A stretch of 64,000 nucleotides of DNA, taken from assembly GCF_051020955.1 (NCBI RefSeq), contig NC_135013.1, positions 26,377,302-26,441,301 of the forward strand. The letters are read 5' to 3'. The stretch's first letter is position 1. The number at the start of each line of letters is the position of its first letter. Below, in pieces: positions 1 to 9,636 of the stretch. This stretch comes from Megalopta genalis. Lineage: Eukaryota > Arthropoda > Insecta > Hymenoptera > Halictidae. Below the pieces are notes generated by a model. It did no database searches. It worked only from the letters and a program-made list of their open reading frames with translations, and was not told the origin of the DNA. The position numbers were made by a program, and so were the translations under genes.

Positions 1-302
1 CTTTTTCCTTTACAAAAATTTTCTCCCAGGCACCATTAACGAGTTATTAACGAAAAACAGTGACCAATGAGAGGCGAGCTCGGCTGGCGCGAGGCGACCG
101 AGCCAATGAGCGGAACTGGGCTTCGTGCGCTGGTTGCCTGGGCCGCCTCGCGTTAGCCGTACTCGATTCTTATTGGTCACTGTTTTTCGTTAATAACTCG
201 TTAACGGTGCCTCGGAGAAAATTTTTGCAAAGGAAGAAGTTGCTTCAAATGATCCGAGGAACCCGCCATTCCCGGATTACGACGCGTTTTTGGGACACCC
301 TG
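1..302. mobile_element. Foldback TA-element (CAGGGTGTCC family), cut by window edge
   Basis: Long inverted arms read through this stretch: the block around 30-70 (cacc-rich, then TTAACGAGTTATTAACG, then AACAGTGACCAATGAG) returns inverted at about 170-215. The right end is GGGACACCCTG followed by TA. Full copies of the same element lie at 29728, 50271, 55913 and 61815. The left terminus is outside the window. No coding capacity is seen, so it is a non-autonomous element. It lies 52 bp beyond the stop codon of the thrombospondin-like gene. Confidence 0.85.
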
Positions 303-354
303 TAGAACCGCAAAGCATGGAGCGCGATCTGCCGTCTTTCGTTATTTATAACAA

Positions 355-521
355 TTATTCCTTGTCGCAAACGTCGCCCACTCCGTCATCGTCTTTGTCC
401 GAGTTATCCGGGTTGCTGATATTGGGGCAATTGTCGCATACGTCGCCGATCATGTCCTCGTCGGCGTCCTCCTGACCTTTGTTGTCGTTGTACGGACAGT
501 TATCAACGGTGTTCGGTACGC
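355..521 (-). CDS. Thrombospondin-like gene, exon 5 (type 3 repeats, ends in stop)
   Basis: The acceptor TTTTCAG (528-522) continues phase 1 so that the frame reads DIDDDGVPNTVDNCP across the junction. Two more type 3 motifs follow (DEDMIGDVCD, DKDDDGVGDVCD). The frame then closes with K-E-TAA at 355. No GT donor sits at the expected place and no AATAAA is seen before the flanking transposon, so the natural 3' end is unclear. Confidence 0.8.
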
Positions 522-3000
522 CTGAAAATGATCCTAATGAGAACAACGTCGAATATACGAGCATCTAGGTATACGCGATCTCGCATCCGTTCACCATCGT
601 CGTCGATGTCATTGTCGCAAGTGTCGCCGATTCCGTCGTTGTCCGTGTCTTTCTGACTGGGGTTCGCATACAACGGGCAGTTATCGTTGACATTTGGTAT
701 GCCGTCGTTGTCAGCGTCCGGATCACAGGCGTCGCCGATTCCGTCGCCATCGGCGTCCTCTTGGCCACTGTTCGGCACTTTTAAACAATTGTCCGCGTTG
801 CACTCTGGCGCGGTACATGGAAGCTTCTCATCTGGTATGTCATCCTTATCGCTGTCTGCGCCGCACTCGTGGCCATCTCCCGCCAATCCGGCACGGCACT
901 GTCAGTAAATTCGGTTCCTTATTAATTCCTCGTAATCGTCTCGTTAATCGAGTCGGTGAAGGGGATATTGACGCGAGATGGAGCGGTTACCTTGCAGACA
1001 TAAGCTCCGGCGCCTGTGTTCACACACGTAGCGTTGCTCTTGCACACTGTAACCTCGTCGGGGCAAAGCTGTCCATCGGGCTTGCAGCCGCTCGTTCTAT
1101 CGCCAAGGAATCCTGGTAGACACGTGCCGCACTCGTACGATCCCTAAAAGAACGACTCGGACCAAAATATTTAATCAGTTAACTGTGGCGACGAGTACAC
1201 TCGTCAAATACAACGTAAGCGACGCTGTTAAAATATTGGATCGAACGGACGGTTTTGTTTTATAAAATTATTACTAATATTTATTTATTTTCACTTGACA
1301 TTAACATATGTTATATACGTAATGAACGAGAAACGCGGGAAAAATCAAATACTTGTAAAAGTTAAAAAAATTCAAGGAACGACACGTGATGGCGCTTTGC
1401 ACGTCGAACAGCAATATCGTGATTCTTTTCTAATCTTATTTTTTGTATAACAATGTAAACACCCTCGCGTAGGATTCGCCGCAAAATATTCTAAACATCT
1501 TGAAATTTGAGGATGTTTCACTAAAAATTGTTTTCGATAAAATTACGATTTAAGTAGCCAATGCTCACTATTTTTTACGCAAGAGTATATTCGTCATGAC
1601 ACAAAATACTGCCACTTCTCCATGACGAGAAGTCATAATAAATACTAAATACTAAGAAAATACTAAGAAATAGTATAAAGAAATACTAAGAAATACTAAG
1701 AAATACTAAGAAATACTAAGAAATATTAAGAAATACTAAGAAATACTAAGAAATACTAAGAAATACTAAGAAATACTAAGAAATACTAAGAAATACTAAG
1801 AAATACTAAGAAATACTAAGAAATACTAAGAAATACTAAGAAGTACTAAGAAATACTAAGAAATACTAAGAAATACTAAAAAATACTAAAAAATACTAAG
1901 AAATACTAAGAAATACTAAGAAATCACTAAGAAACAACGTGAATGACGAGTATACAACATAGTACATACAATATTATATACGTATAGTATATTTTATACA
2001 TATATACCATCGTGTTGATGCATTCTACAAATTTGCCGCAGCCACCGTTATCGGTGTCGCACTCGTTTATGTCCAGATAGATCAGCTGGGCCTCTGTGTG
2101 GTTCAGATCGCTTCCTCCTACGCTGGATCCGTTGAGTCCATTCGGGTAAGCTACCGAGTAAAAGCAACTATGTTTCGCGAATTATATATATATATTCTGT
2201 TATACGTAATCGATCAGATTTCATCGTTAATCAAAGTCCGTGTCTTGGAACTTGTTCTTCGATTCAGAGTCTTTCAAAACAGACTACAATAAATTCTCTC
2301 AAATTGTTTCTTAGCTAGGAGACAAAAATGGACAACGTTGAGGAGAGGGGATTCGATAATCCGAGCCTCGCGGCTCGTTTTTATAGTCGTTGACAATCGG
2401 CGACTATAAAAACGCGCCGCGAGGCTCGAATTATCGTAACTCCTCTTCCCAAATTGTCCATTTCTGTGTACACAAACTAATGGTCAGAATTTACAGAATT
2501 TACTGTATTACCATCTGCAATTCATATATCGCGTTTCAAAATAATTTGTATATTGTCAAATTTTGTTATATTCGCAAAACTGTTGAAAGCGTAATCATTG
2601 CACGAGTCACAAGACTCAAAAATGCACTAAGAACATGTATGTTATAGGGAAGAAGGTTAAGAAAAAGATTAAGAAAAACTCTCGGTCCCTTCCTATGGTT
2701 TTTTTTAAGCGGATCCTCGAAGCCAATTAGGGTGCAACCAATTTAATTTAATTCACTTATATACATATATACGGATGAACACCCATTTTTACTATAACAA
2801 AAGCGAAAACGTATCTTCTTTGAATCGACGGAGAATCAGTAAATTAGGTAATCATAATTAAGGGACAATTTCAGAGGATTTCCTGTATTTACTGTACACG
2901 TCTTACCTCCATCGGTCGTGAGATCTGAATCAACGCAGTAAGCGATCAGAAATCTCGCGACGGTCAGCACCGCGACGATCAACGTCCGGATGATCTGCAT
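355..3000 (-). CDS. Thrombospondin-like secreted protein (signal peptide, 2 EGF, type 3 repeats), C-terminally short; 5 exons
   Basis: Exons are 3000-2907, 2150-2008, 1143-991, 898-595 and 521-355. All junctions are GT-AG and the phases match (1, 0, 0, 1), giving one open frame of 286 residues. Residues 1 to about 22 are a hydrophobic signal peptide (MQIIRTLIVAVLTVARFLIA). A calcium-binding EGF module starts at DINEC (residue 58) and a second EGF spans about 106-142. From about 143 to the end run acidic type 3 repeats with DxDxDGxxD calcium motifs and paired cysteines, the signature of thrombospondin/COMP proteins of the extracellular matrix. The N-terminal laminin-G-like domain and the C-terminal lectin-like domain of full thrombospondins are not seen. 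The last exon reads C-D-K-E then TAA, close to a transposon. It could be a short paralogue, a transposon-truncated gene, or a gene with an unrecognised donor and further exons upstream of position 1. Confidence 0.88.
595..898 (-). CDS. Thrombospondin-like gene, exon 4 (type 3 calcium repeats)
   Basis: The exon has 101 codons plus one base, acceptor CTGACAG (905-899), donor GTGAAC (594-589). It encodes the end of EGF 2 (GDGHECG), then the type 3 wire: DSDKDDIPDE, NCLKVPNSGQEDADGDGIGD, ACDPDADNDGIPN, NCPLYANPSQKDTDNDGIGD. The NSGQEDAD and DNCP motifs are diagnostic of thrombospondins. Confidence 0.93.
991..1143 (-). CDS. Thrombospondin-like gene, exon 3 (EGF modules)
   Basis: This exon has 51 codons between the acceptor TTTTAG (1149-1144) and the donor GTAACC (990-985). 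It reads GSYECGTCLPGFLGD and then a second EGF with CPDE, CKSNATCVNT and AYVCK. Cysteine spacing and the GSYEC motif are typical of thrombospondin EGF repeats. Confidence 0.9.
1640..1926. repeat. 10-bp minisatellite (AAATACTAAG)n
   Basis: About 28 copies of AAATACTAAG occur with very few substitutions and almost no length variation. The array lies inside intron 2 of the thrombospondin-like gene. Confidence 0.97.
2008..2150 (-). CDS. Thrombospondin-like gene, exon 2 (start of EGF module 1)
   Basis: The acceptor TAG is at 2153-2151 and the donor GTATAT begins at 2007. The exon supplies a linker with an N-glycosylation-like site (NHT) and the first half of a calcium-binding EGF (DINECDTDNGGC, then ECINT). 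It joins exon 3 in phase 0, giving the expected INT-x-GSYEC continuity of EGF modules. Confidence 0.85.
2319..2474. mobile_element. Palindromic hairpin MITE (TACAGTAATG family), ends lost
   Basis: A central inverted repeat is visible: GCCTCGCGGCTCGTTTTTATAGTCG faces its complement around a GTTGACAATCGGC loop. It is flanked by the family's GGAGAGG...CCTCTTCCCAAATTGTCCATT arms. The TACAGTAATG termini are not recognisable here. It lies in intron 1 of the thrombospondin-like gene. Confidence 0.75.
2907..3000 (-). CDS. Thrombospondin-like gene, exon 1 (signal peptide)
   Basis: The ATG is at 3000-2998. The 31 codons plus one base end at a GTAAGA donor (2906-2901). The first residues form a hydrophobic leader, followed by a short acidic and polar tail (CVDSDLTTDG). 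Phase 1 fits the exon starting at 2150. Choice of this start is supported by the leader and by lack of other coding sequence immediately upstream. Confidence 0.8.
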
Positions 3001-3321
3001 TTTCTATCACCGTTCGATACCGATTCACGTGGTCCTTCGGCTGCTTCCACTGCTGAACTGTTTACTTCGATATTGAAGCGTCGATTCGAGTCCTCCCAGA
3101 TCACAGGAAACCGTAGGCGTCCGCTTTCAGAACTCGCGAACAATTCCGGTATTGATTAGAGCGGCCGCGTCCGGCTATCAAGGACCCATTTCCACGACTT
3201 TCAACGGCGCCGATAACTTTGATACAAGGCCAAGCAAATCGTTTCTGCGAGATCGATTTTGCAGTTGAAACGCAGTTCAACTGGTTGCCGAGCGATATCT
3301 GCGCGCCGTCCGATTGCGACG

Positions 3322-3541
3322 TACAGTAATGACTCTCTAATTGACGCTCAGATTGTCCACAGAAATGGACAATTTGGGAAAAGGAGATACGATTATTCGA
3401 GCCTTGCGGTTTGTTTGTTACAGTTACGAATTGTCCAAAATTATAAAAACGAGCCGCAAGGCTCGAATAATCGTATCTCCTATTCCCAAATTGTCCATTT
3501 TGAGGGGCAATCTGAGCGTCAATTAGAGAGACATTACTGTA
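3322..3541. mobile_element. Palindromic hairpin MITE (TACAGTAATG family), complete
   Basis: Both ends are present: TACAGTAATG and CATTACTGTA. Next come TTGACGCTCAGATTGTCCAC on the left and its complement on the right. The inner arms GATACGATTATTCGAGCCTTGC are palindromic around a short loop, so nearly the whole element folds into one hairpin. It has no coding capacity. Confidence 0.9.
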
Positions 3542-3658
3542 TTTCTTTCATTTGAGGGATTAAATCAACCCTAACATCCCTTCCTGGTGTCGATTTGACA
3601 TTATATTATTCTGGTGTTTTTAGAAGAAATCATCTCAGACTTTATGACTTTCTACGAA

Positions 3659-3861
3659 TACAGTGATGTCTCCCTAATTGACGCTCAAAAGAAGAAGAAG
3701 AGAAGATACGATTATTCGAGTCTTGCAGCTCGTTTTTACAGTCATTGACAATGCACAACTATAAAGATGAACCGCAAGGATCGAATAATCGTATCTTTTC
3801 TCTTCCTAAATTGTTCATCTTTGTGGACAATCTGAGCGTCAGTAAGGGAGACATTACTGTA
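3659..3861. mobile_element. Palindromic hairpin MITE (TACAGTAATG family)
   Basis: It begins TACAGTGATGTCTCCCTAAT and ends GGAGACATTACTGTA. The left subterminal box is altered by an AAGAAGAAGAAG stretch. The central hairpin arms around GACAATGCACAAC are conserved. Confidence 0.88.
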
Positions 3862-4180
3862 TTTCGCAAAACAAATTTTTGATTTGACCTAAGAGGGACG
3901 CATTGAGTTGTAAAAACGAGGGCGAGGCGAGGGTTAATCGCGACTGATTAATCGACTAATAAAATCGCCCGATAACCCCCGGTGATTTGGATCGCGATCC
4001 TCTGGATCGTGGTGGCTACGCGAAACGGTGCGTTCTCTTCCGCCTCTCGTCGAGAACGGTCTGGCTGGTGATCGATGTAACGACGCTCATTGTCCCGTAA
4101 TGAGGCTGGGAGGGACAGGATGCTCATTGCATACGCGTTTCGAACAAACACGCCGGGCGGATTCTCGCACGAGAAGAAAG

Positions 4181-4282
<102 letters not shown>

Positions 4283-4354
4283 GATCGACGACCGATAGAT
4301 CGGCGCAAGCCTCGGATTCGCTCGTTTCACGAGCTCCGACGGATCCGAGGCTAG

Positions 4355-4377
4355 CATATTATATTATATAGTATATA

Positions 4378-4421
<44 letters not shown>

Positions 4422-4455
4422 TATATAGTATATATATTATATATTATATAGTATA
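4355..4455. repeat. (TA)n-rich tract
   Basis: This is an AT-only tract with a (TA)n core, directly abutting the TTAA of the next element. Confidence 0.95.
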
Positions 4456-4706
4456 TTAACCCCTTGCCATACTTTGACGAGTTCGATTCGTCATGAAAAT
4501 TTCTAGTAATAATTTATCGAGTATAGCTGTTATTCTGTCCTTTAAAATTGCAATAAATTTCTAATCTCTTGTCATCAATGTTTAAGCATTCAAGTGAATT
4601 TAGGCATACAATAAGCAACAGTTTTCTTTCGCTTCTAAGAAATTATTGCAATCGAAAAATTTCTAATCGCAGTAACTGCGAAGAAAATGGTATGTCAAGG
4701 GGTTAA
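4456..4706. mobile_element. TTAA element (TTAACCCCTTGNCATAC termini)
   Basis: The left end is TTAACCCCTTGCCATACTTT. The right end, read inverted, is TTAACCCCTTGACATACCAT. The TTAA at both ends and the CCC-rich termini place it with piggyBac-like non-autonomous elements. It is 251 bp with no open frame of note. Confidence 0.85.
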
Positions 4707-5340
4707 AAGACGAAAGCCGATTCTCGAAGAGCGACGATTCGCATGATGCTACTTCAGAGTGCAACGGCATTCGCGCGTTCCGGTGAACGACGCGTCCAAC
4801 GAAACGCGCGATAAAACCGACACGGATCGGTCAAGTTTTCCAGAATTCGTGGACTCGCCGCTGTCGCGGTGTTCACGTTGAGTCAAACTTCCGTGCATTA
4901 TGTTTGGAACATTGGTCTGCGGTCGACCGAGCGCTATCCGGGAAGGCCAGATTTCTGACAGCCTCGAACCACTATCTCAGTTTCCGTTCGCGAGCTTTGC
5001 GGCGACGAAAGCCGGGACAGTCCCTCGAAACGCTCGAAGGCCGCGTTCTCTTACGAAACACTGAATCACCGTGAAAAACTGAGTCAATTATTCTGGAACT
5101 TGCTGCTGGCCACTGTTATCAGAGAACCGTCCTGTTTCTCCTAAAATCTAGCTTCGAAGACCGCAATGACTCCTCCGATCGAATTTTCCTCTTTTTATCG
5201 GTACTGCGATGATTATGCGATCTCTGGATCCAACTGTCTCGTTTTGACACGTTCGAAGTTGTTTCGTTCGCGGTTATTCGAGGTCTAAAGACACATTTTG
5301 GGCGAATTTATTCGATCAATTCGCTTCATTGGATGTATAT
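4707..5340. other. Non-coding, moderately GC-rich, nothing recognised
   Basis: The stretch is rich in CpG and Arg-like codons in all frames. I see no convincing splice-bounded frame, repeat or RNA gene. Confidence 0.4.
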
Positions 5341-5479
5341 AAAAATTGCTAAAAAACTGAGTCGATATATGAACGACTCAGAAGTCAATCGGTGCAAGTC
5401 TGTTAATCTTAAAATTGAGATAAATAAGGATTTTGCATATTGGCAGTAAAGAAATATCAATGCCATTAATAACGCAATG

Positions 5480-5760
5480 CGCAATTATTATCACCCTTAA
5501 ATTGAAAAAATTAATATTCATATTCAATTATTCTATTTCGAATATGAAAGGAATAAATCGATGAACTATGAAAATTCTTTAATAATAATTCTAAAGTAAT
5601 AATTCTTTAATAATAATTCTACATTATAATACTCTATCATTTTTTATTCGAATCGATTATAATTTTCGTATGAATATTTCTGCACGAATATATTCTAATT
5701 CGAATGAATACTTTTTCATCTCGATTACAATTTTTTCTTGCATTACAATTTTATGCAAAA
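5480..5760. repeat. AT-rich dispersed repeat with ATTCGAATA motifs (inverted copy)
   Basis: The block around GGAATAAATCGATGAACTATGAAAA is the reverse complement of similar text at about 10030-10070 (CATAGTTTATCGATTTATTTC) and 27893-27915. TTCGAAT dyads surround it in all three places. Confidence 0.5.
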
Positions 5761-5828
5761 TTGTATTACAATCTTAATATAACATTTATCTTTATTAAAT
5801 TTTCTTACTAAAATTTATTACATGGTCT

Positions 5829-6380
5829 TTATCTTTTATCCGTCATACGAACATAATTTCGCTCAACTCTATTGTCTCCGAAGGTCTGACTAAATAAGTG
5901 CTGGTTATTTTCATGACGCAATATAAAATGACTGTTTATAGCACTCCGTAATCCTAGCGTTAAAGAACGAAGCCGAGGATTTCGAGAGAGACTGGACTGG
6001 CACCGTTTCCGGAGCCCATCGGCATCAGCCCCCGTGCACATCCTGGGGGGTCCTCTCGCGCAAACCCCGGGCAGATACTATCGGTATGATTCCGAAGAAT
6101 CCGGTAGTCGTCGAGGTTGTCCGCTCGCTGGCCGTGTACCGTTAATCATATCGAAAACTCTTTTTTCTTCTCTCCGGGCGCGGAGAGTGTCAGCGTGCTT
6201 ACCGTTCAGGAATTCGGAGAGCGCTCATTGTGCACCGTGTCCGATCCGCAGCGACTGCAGCCAGCTGCACGCTGCACGCCGCGGAGCCGCATTCTTTTCG
6301 ATTATAAAACCGCGGCGCCGTTACACGAAACGTAAAACGATATTTCTGCGATTAACGCGAGGGTATATCGGCGAGGCCGC

Positions 6381-6432
<52 letters not shown>

Positions 6433-7734
6433 ATCGACCGTTCCCTGTAGGAGAGCACGATACCCGACGCGTCGCGATGAAACAAGCATCGCGTTATCTC
6501 CGAGAGTTTTTGCTCGCGGACACGCGCGTGTGTGCAGCCGAGGAGGAAACCGTGAGCGTGCGCGCGAGTCCGCCCACTCTCGCTTTTAATAAAGCCAAAC
6601 CGGAATCGTAAAGCTGAATCTAAATTGCATAATTATACCGGTACGTCTTTCTTCTTCCTTCGTTTTCGCCGCGTTCCTCTTTCTTTTCGCCCCGTAACCT
6701 TCGCGCGGCCTTTCTCTCTCTCTCTCTCACTCTCCCTCCCCCCTTCACTTCTCTCTCTCTGTCTCTCACTCTCAGATTTTCCCACTCTCTCTCTCTCTCT
6801 CGGTTCCCTTCTCTTCGTAGCGTGCCAAACTCACGGGTAAACGGCAGACGAACGTGCAACCGCGAGCTCATCCTCCACGCCGCGCGGATCTTCTTTGTAT
6901 TCTAATTAAACTTTCGATGGCTACGAGTAGCAGCGAAAGCTGTCTACCATGATCATCCGGTAGGCATGATCCGACGCGTACTTTCGAGAAGAACGATTAG
7001 AAAGATCCGATCACGCGAGAACCGTTCACCCTTATCGTCGTAACGGCCGTATTACGTTGCATTGTCCGGCTACGTTATCGCCCCCGCGATAATAGTCACG
7101 TCGGTGTAAGGTTACAGGCTAGATCGTGCGGTTACCGGGACTGCTGACACGCAGGAAGCCGTGGAATGCGTTGCAATTTCGTGTGGCCGATGAATCAGAG
7201 TCTCTTTGAAAAAATCGGCGACGCGCCATTTTGTCGGCGGGTTCTAGCGATAAAGCGCGGTCGTTCGACCGCGAATTTATTTGTCATAATATTCTATGAA
7301 AAAGCGTATCACGGGGAGACGAAAATAACATTTTTCCTTGTCTTTCACGAGGAAGAAAATCGAATCGGAGGCACGAACCTTCGCGAAAGTCCACCGAAGT
7401 CCTCCGAACCCGCCATTTTGTCGGGAATAGCGCGGTTCCTGCGTCGGTACCTCGACGATTCGCTTGCAATTTCGCAACATTGCATTGGCGCAGCATCCTT
7501 TGGTAGGATTTACAATTGAAATCACAATAAGTCCTCGTGTCTCGCGGAAGAAAATTGAATCCCTCTCGCTCGCTTCGCCTCGAAAATACCGGAGGAAGAG
7601 TGACGCGGCAGGCGTTTCGCCGGTGCAACTTCTGGCTCGCGAATTTTATCTGATCCCGAGACCGGGCTATAGCCTGTTACGTCGTCAGATCGTAAATATC
7701 CGGCCGTTGGCCGATGTTCCTCCCGCGGCGGGAG

Positions 7735-7771
<37 letters not shown>

Positions 7772-7853
7772 GAGAGAGAGGGAACAGGGGGGAGAAAGAA
7801 GGACGATCTGGTCGCTCGAACGGCCGTTTAATCGCTTCTCTCTTTCTCTCTCT

Positions 7854-7895
<42 letters not shown>

Positions 7896-8190
7896 GTCCT
7901 CTCGGTCAGCCAAAAAATTTCGTGCGCTGAAGAATCCCGACCGGCTGCTGCGCCTTTACGCGCGCAATAACAAAGCTATTTCGGGGTCTAAGTTGGGCCC
8001 CGAGGTCTCGTTTTACGAGCGCCGCGTGCCCCGCCCCCCTACCGTAATTAGGATATTCCTGTGGAGCTCTGTCTCCCGGAGGCCATCGAGACGACCAGGC
8101 GACAGGTATCGTCGAACGTGGGATCGCGTTCGGGAAATTACGAGCGATGCGTGCGAGTCGGATCGCGAGGATCGCACGGGGATGACCAGA
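5829..8190. other. Non-coding stretch with CT/GA microsatellites
   Basis: It holds (TC)n at about 6384-6424, CT-rich runs at 6714-6805, (GA)n at 7739-7778 and (CT)n at 7837-7891. The last two are mutually complementary and could fold. A CGCCATTTTGTCGG motif occurs twice (about 7225 and 7413). Long frames here are low-complexity artefacts. Confidence 0.7.
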
Positions 8191-8895
8191 ATTTCGTCAG
8201 ACTTTAAGCTTAAGTTCCTACGAAAGGAGGATCGAGATGATTTGGAATTCTCGTTCGGTTCATTCTTTCTCTGTCTACTTATTTTAGTAGCGGCCTCTGC
8301 GGAGCAAATGTCGAAGTTTCAAGTGAGATCGCGAGGGCGTCTTATAAGGGATGATCCGAATTCGGGGAGCTCGATAAGTCAGAGGATTCTTGAAATTAGG
8401 ATTCAGTTGATTCGACATTCGTTCGGTTCATTCTTCCTCTAAACTATCGGGGTCTACTTATTTTACTAGCGAAGTCTTCGAAGCAAACGTCAAAGTTTCA
8501 AACGAGATCGCGAAAGCGTCTTATAAGGGATGAAGGGAGTTCGGGAAACTCGATAAGAGCCAGAGGACTCTTGAAATTAGGATTCAGTTTATTCGACATT
8601 CGTTCGTTTCATTCTTCCTCTAAACTATCGGGGACTACTTATTTTACTAGCGAAATCTTTCTGAAGCAAACGTCGAAGTTTCAAATGAGATCGCGAGGGC
8701 GTCTTATAAGGGATGATCCGAATTCGGGGAGCTCGATAAGTCAGAGGACTCCTGAAATTAGGATTCAGTTGATTCGACATTCGTTCGGTTCATTCTTCCT
8801 CTAAACTATCGGGGTCTACTTATTTTACTAGCGAAATCTTCGGAGCAAACGTCAGAGTTCCATCGCGAGGGCGTCTTATAAGGGATGATCCGGTC
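8190..8895. repeat. Tandem repeat, 168-181 bp unit, about 4 copies
   Basis: The phrase TCGTTCGGTTCATTCTTCCTCTAAA recurs at about 8253, 8421, 8602 and 8783. It is followed each time by CTACTTATTTTACTAGCG and GCGAGGGCGTCTTATAAGGGATGA. The unit is moderately GC-rich, and its repeated frame mimics a protein repeat without other coding signs. Confidence 0.9.
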
Positions 8896-8918
8896 AGCCT
8901 GATCGGACTGTGGCATCT

Positions 8919-9147
8919 TTAACACTAAATTTATGGAGCTCGACAAAATGACGGGTCACTAATTTTTTAATTTACGATTATTCATACCATGAAGATACAT
9001 TTATGAGTTATTTATTCAATTTATACGTTACTTACGGCAAATATTACAATAACACTTGTTAAAAATTAGAATAAATGTTTTCTTGTTACTTTTATAAACT
9101 AACATATAAAACAGCTGTTTTTTGTGCTCCGCGAGTCTAGTGTTTAA
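8919..9147. mobile_element. TTAA element, AACAGCTG/GAGCACAAAA family
   Basis: The left end is TTAACACTAAATTTATGGAG. The right end, inverted, is TTAAACACTAGACTCGCGGAGCAC. The interior (ACTTACGGCAAATATTACAATAACACTTG, then AAAACAGCTGTTTTTTGTGCTCC) is the inverted homologue of the array units at 48615-49617. The right TTAA is shared with the next element. Confidence 0.85.
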
Positions 9148-9275
9148 CCAGTTAGCTGTGCTTGGCGAGTATGCTCGTCGTGGAGAAATGACAGTATTTT
9201 GTGTCGAGACGAGTATACTCGTCGTCGCTCCATTCTCGCGGTTCTGAAAAGGAGGCGCCACAGCTAACTGGTTAA
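9144..9275. mobile_element. TTAA element with TTAACCAGTTAGCTGTG ends and GACGAGTATACTCGTC dyads
   Basis: It starts TTAACCAGTTAGCTGTG and ends CACAGCTAACTGGTTAA, a 17-bp perfect terminal inverted repeat. It is 132 bp long. It contains two dyads of the form GACGAGTATACTCGTC, the unit amplified about 19 times at 53495-54310. Confidence 0.92.
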
Positions 9276-9446
9276 AAGGATGAACCAAATCAACGCGACA
9301 CAGTTCTATAATTTTCCTCGTACCTCGAGGTCGAGCAAGTCCTTCCACTTATTTTTCTCACACGCTCCCCTGGGAGGAAAAGCCAAGGCTGCTCCTCGCA
9401 GCAGACTATCCTTGGATCGGCGATCATCGTTTGCGTCTGATTGCAG

Positions 9447-9636
9447 CTGCCTGGCGCGTCTCCCGGAGCGATCTCGTCCGTGGTCGCTCCCGTGCTGCTA
9501 AAGTACCGGGTCTGCAGGCCCCGATTGCTGCTCGCCGGCTCCAGGGCCGAGGTCGATCCCGCCGCCGACGTGGGACTCCTGCACGGGGAGGTTCTGCTGA
9601 TCGAGGACTCCGCCAGGCAATACGATCCGATAGGAG
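9447..9636 (+). CDS. RhoGEF gene, exon upstream of DH domain
   Basis: The acceptor TGATTGCAG ends at 9446; the TGA just before it closes the frame upstream, so the exon must begin here. The donor is G|GTGGGT at 9637. The 63 codons plus one base join the next exon in phase 1 (G+AT). The sequence ARQYDPIG leads directly into the DH domain. Identity of this segment is not known. Confidence 0.75.

Noticed and set aside
1640..1926. Regular short repeats considered as a CRISPR array or telomeric repeat
   Set aside because: There are no spacers between units, the unit is not a telomere motif, and the setting is a eukaryotic intron.
7464..8442. Frames of 168 and 242 codons on the plus strand
   Set aside because: Driven by (GA)n and (CT)n tracts plus a tandem DNA repeat; no domain, no splice evidence.
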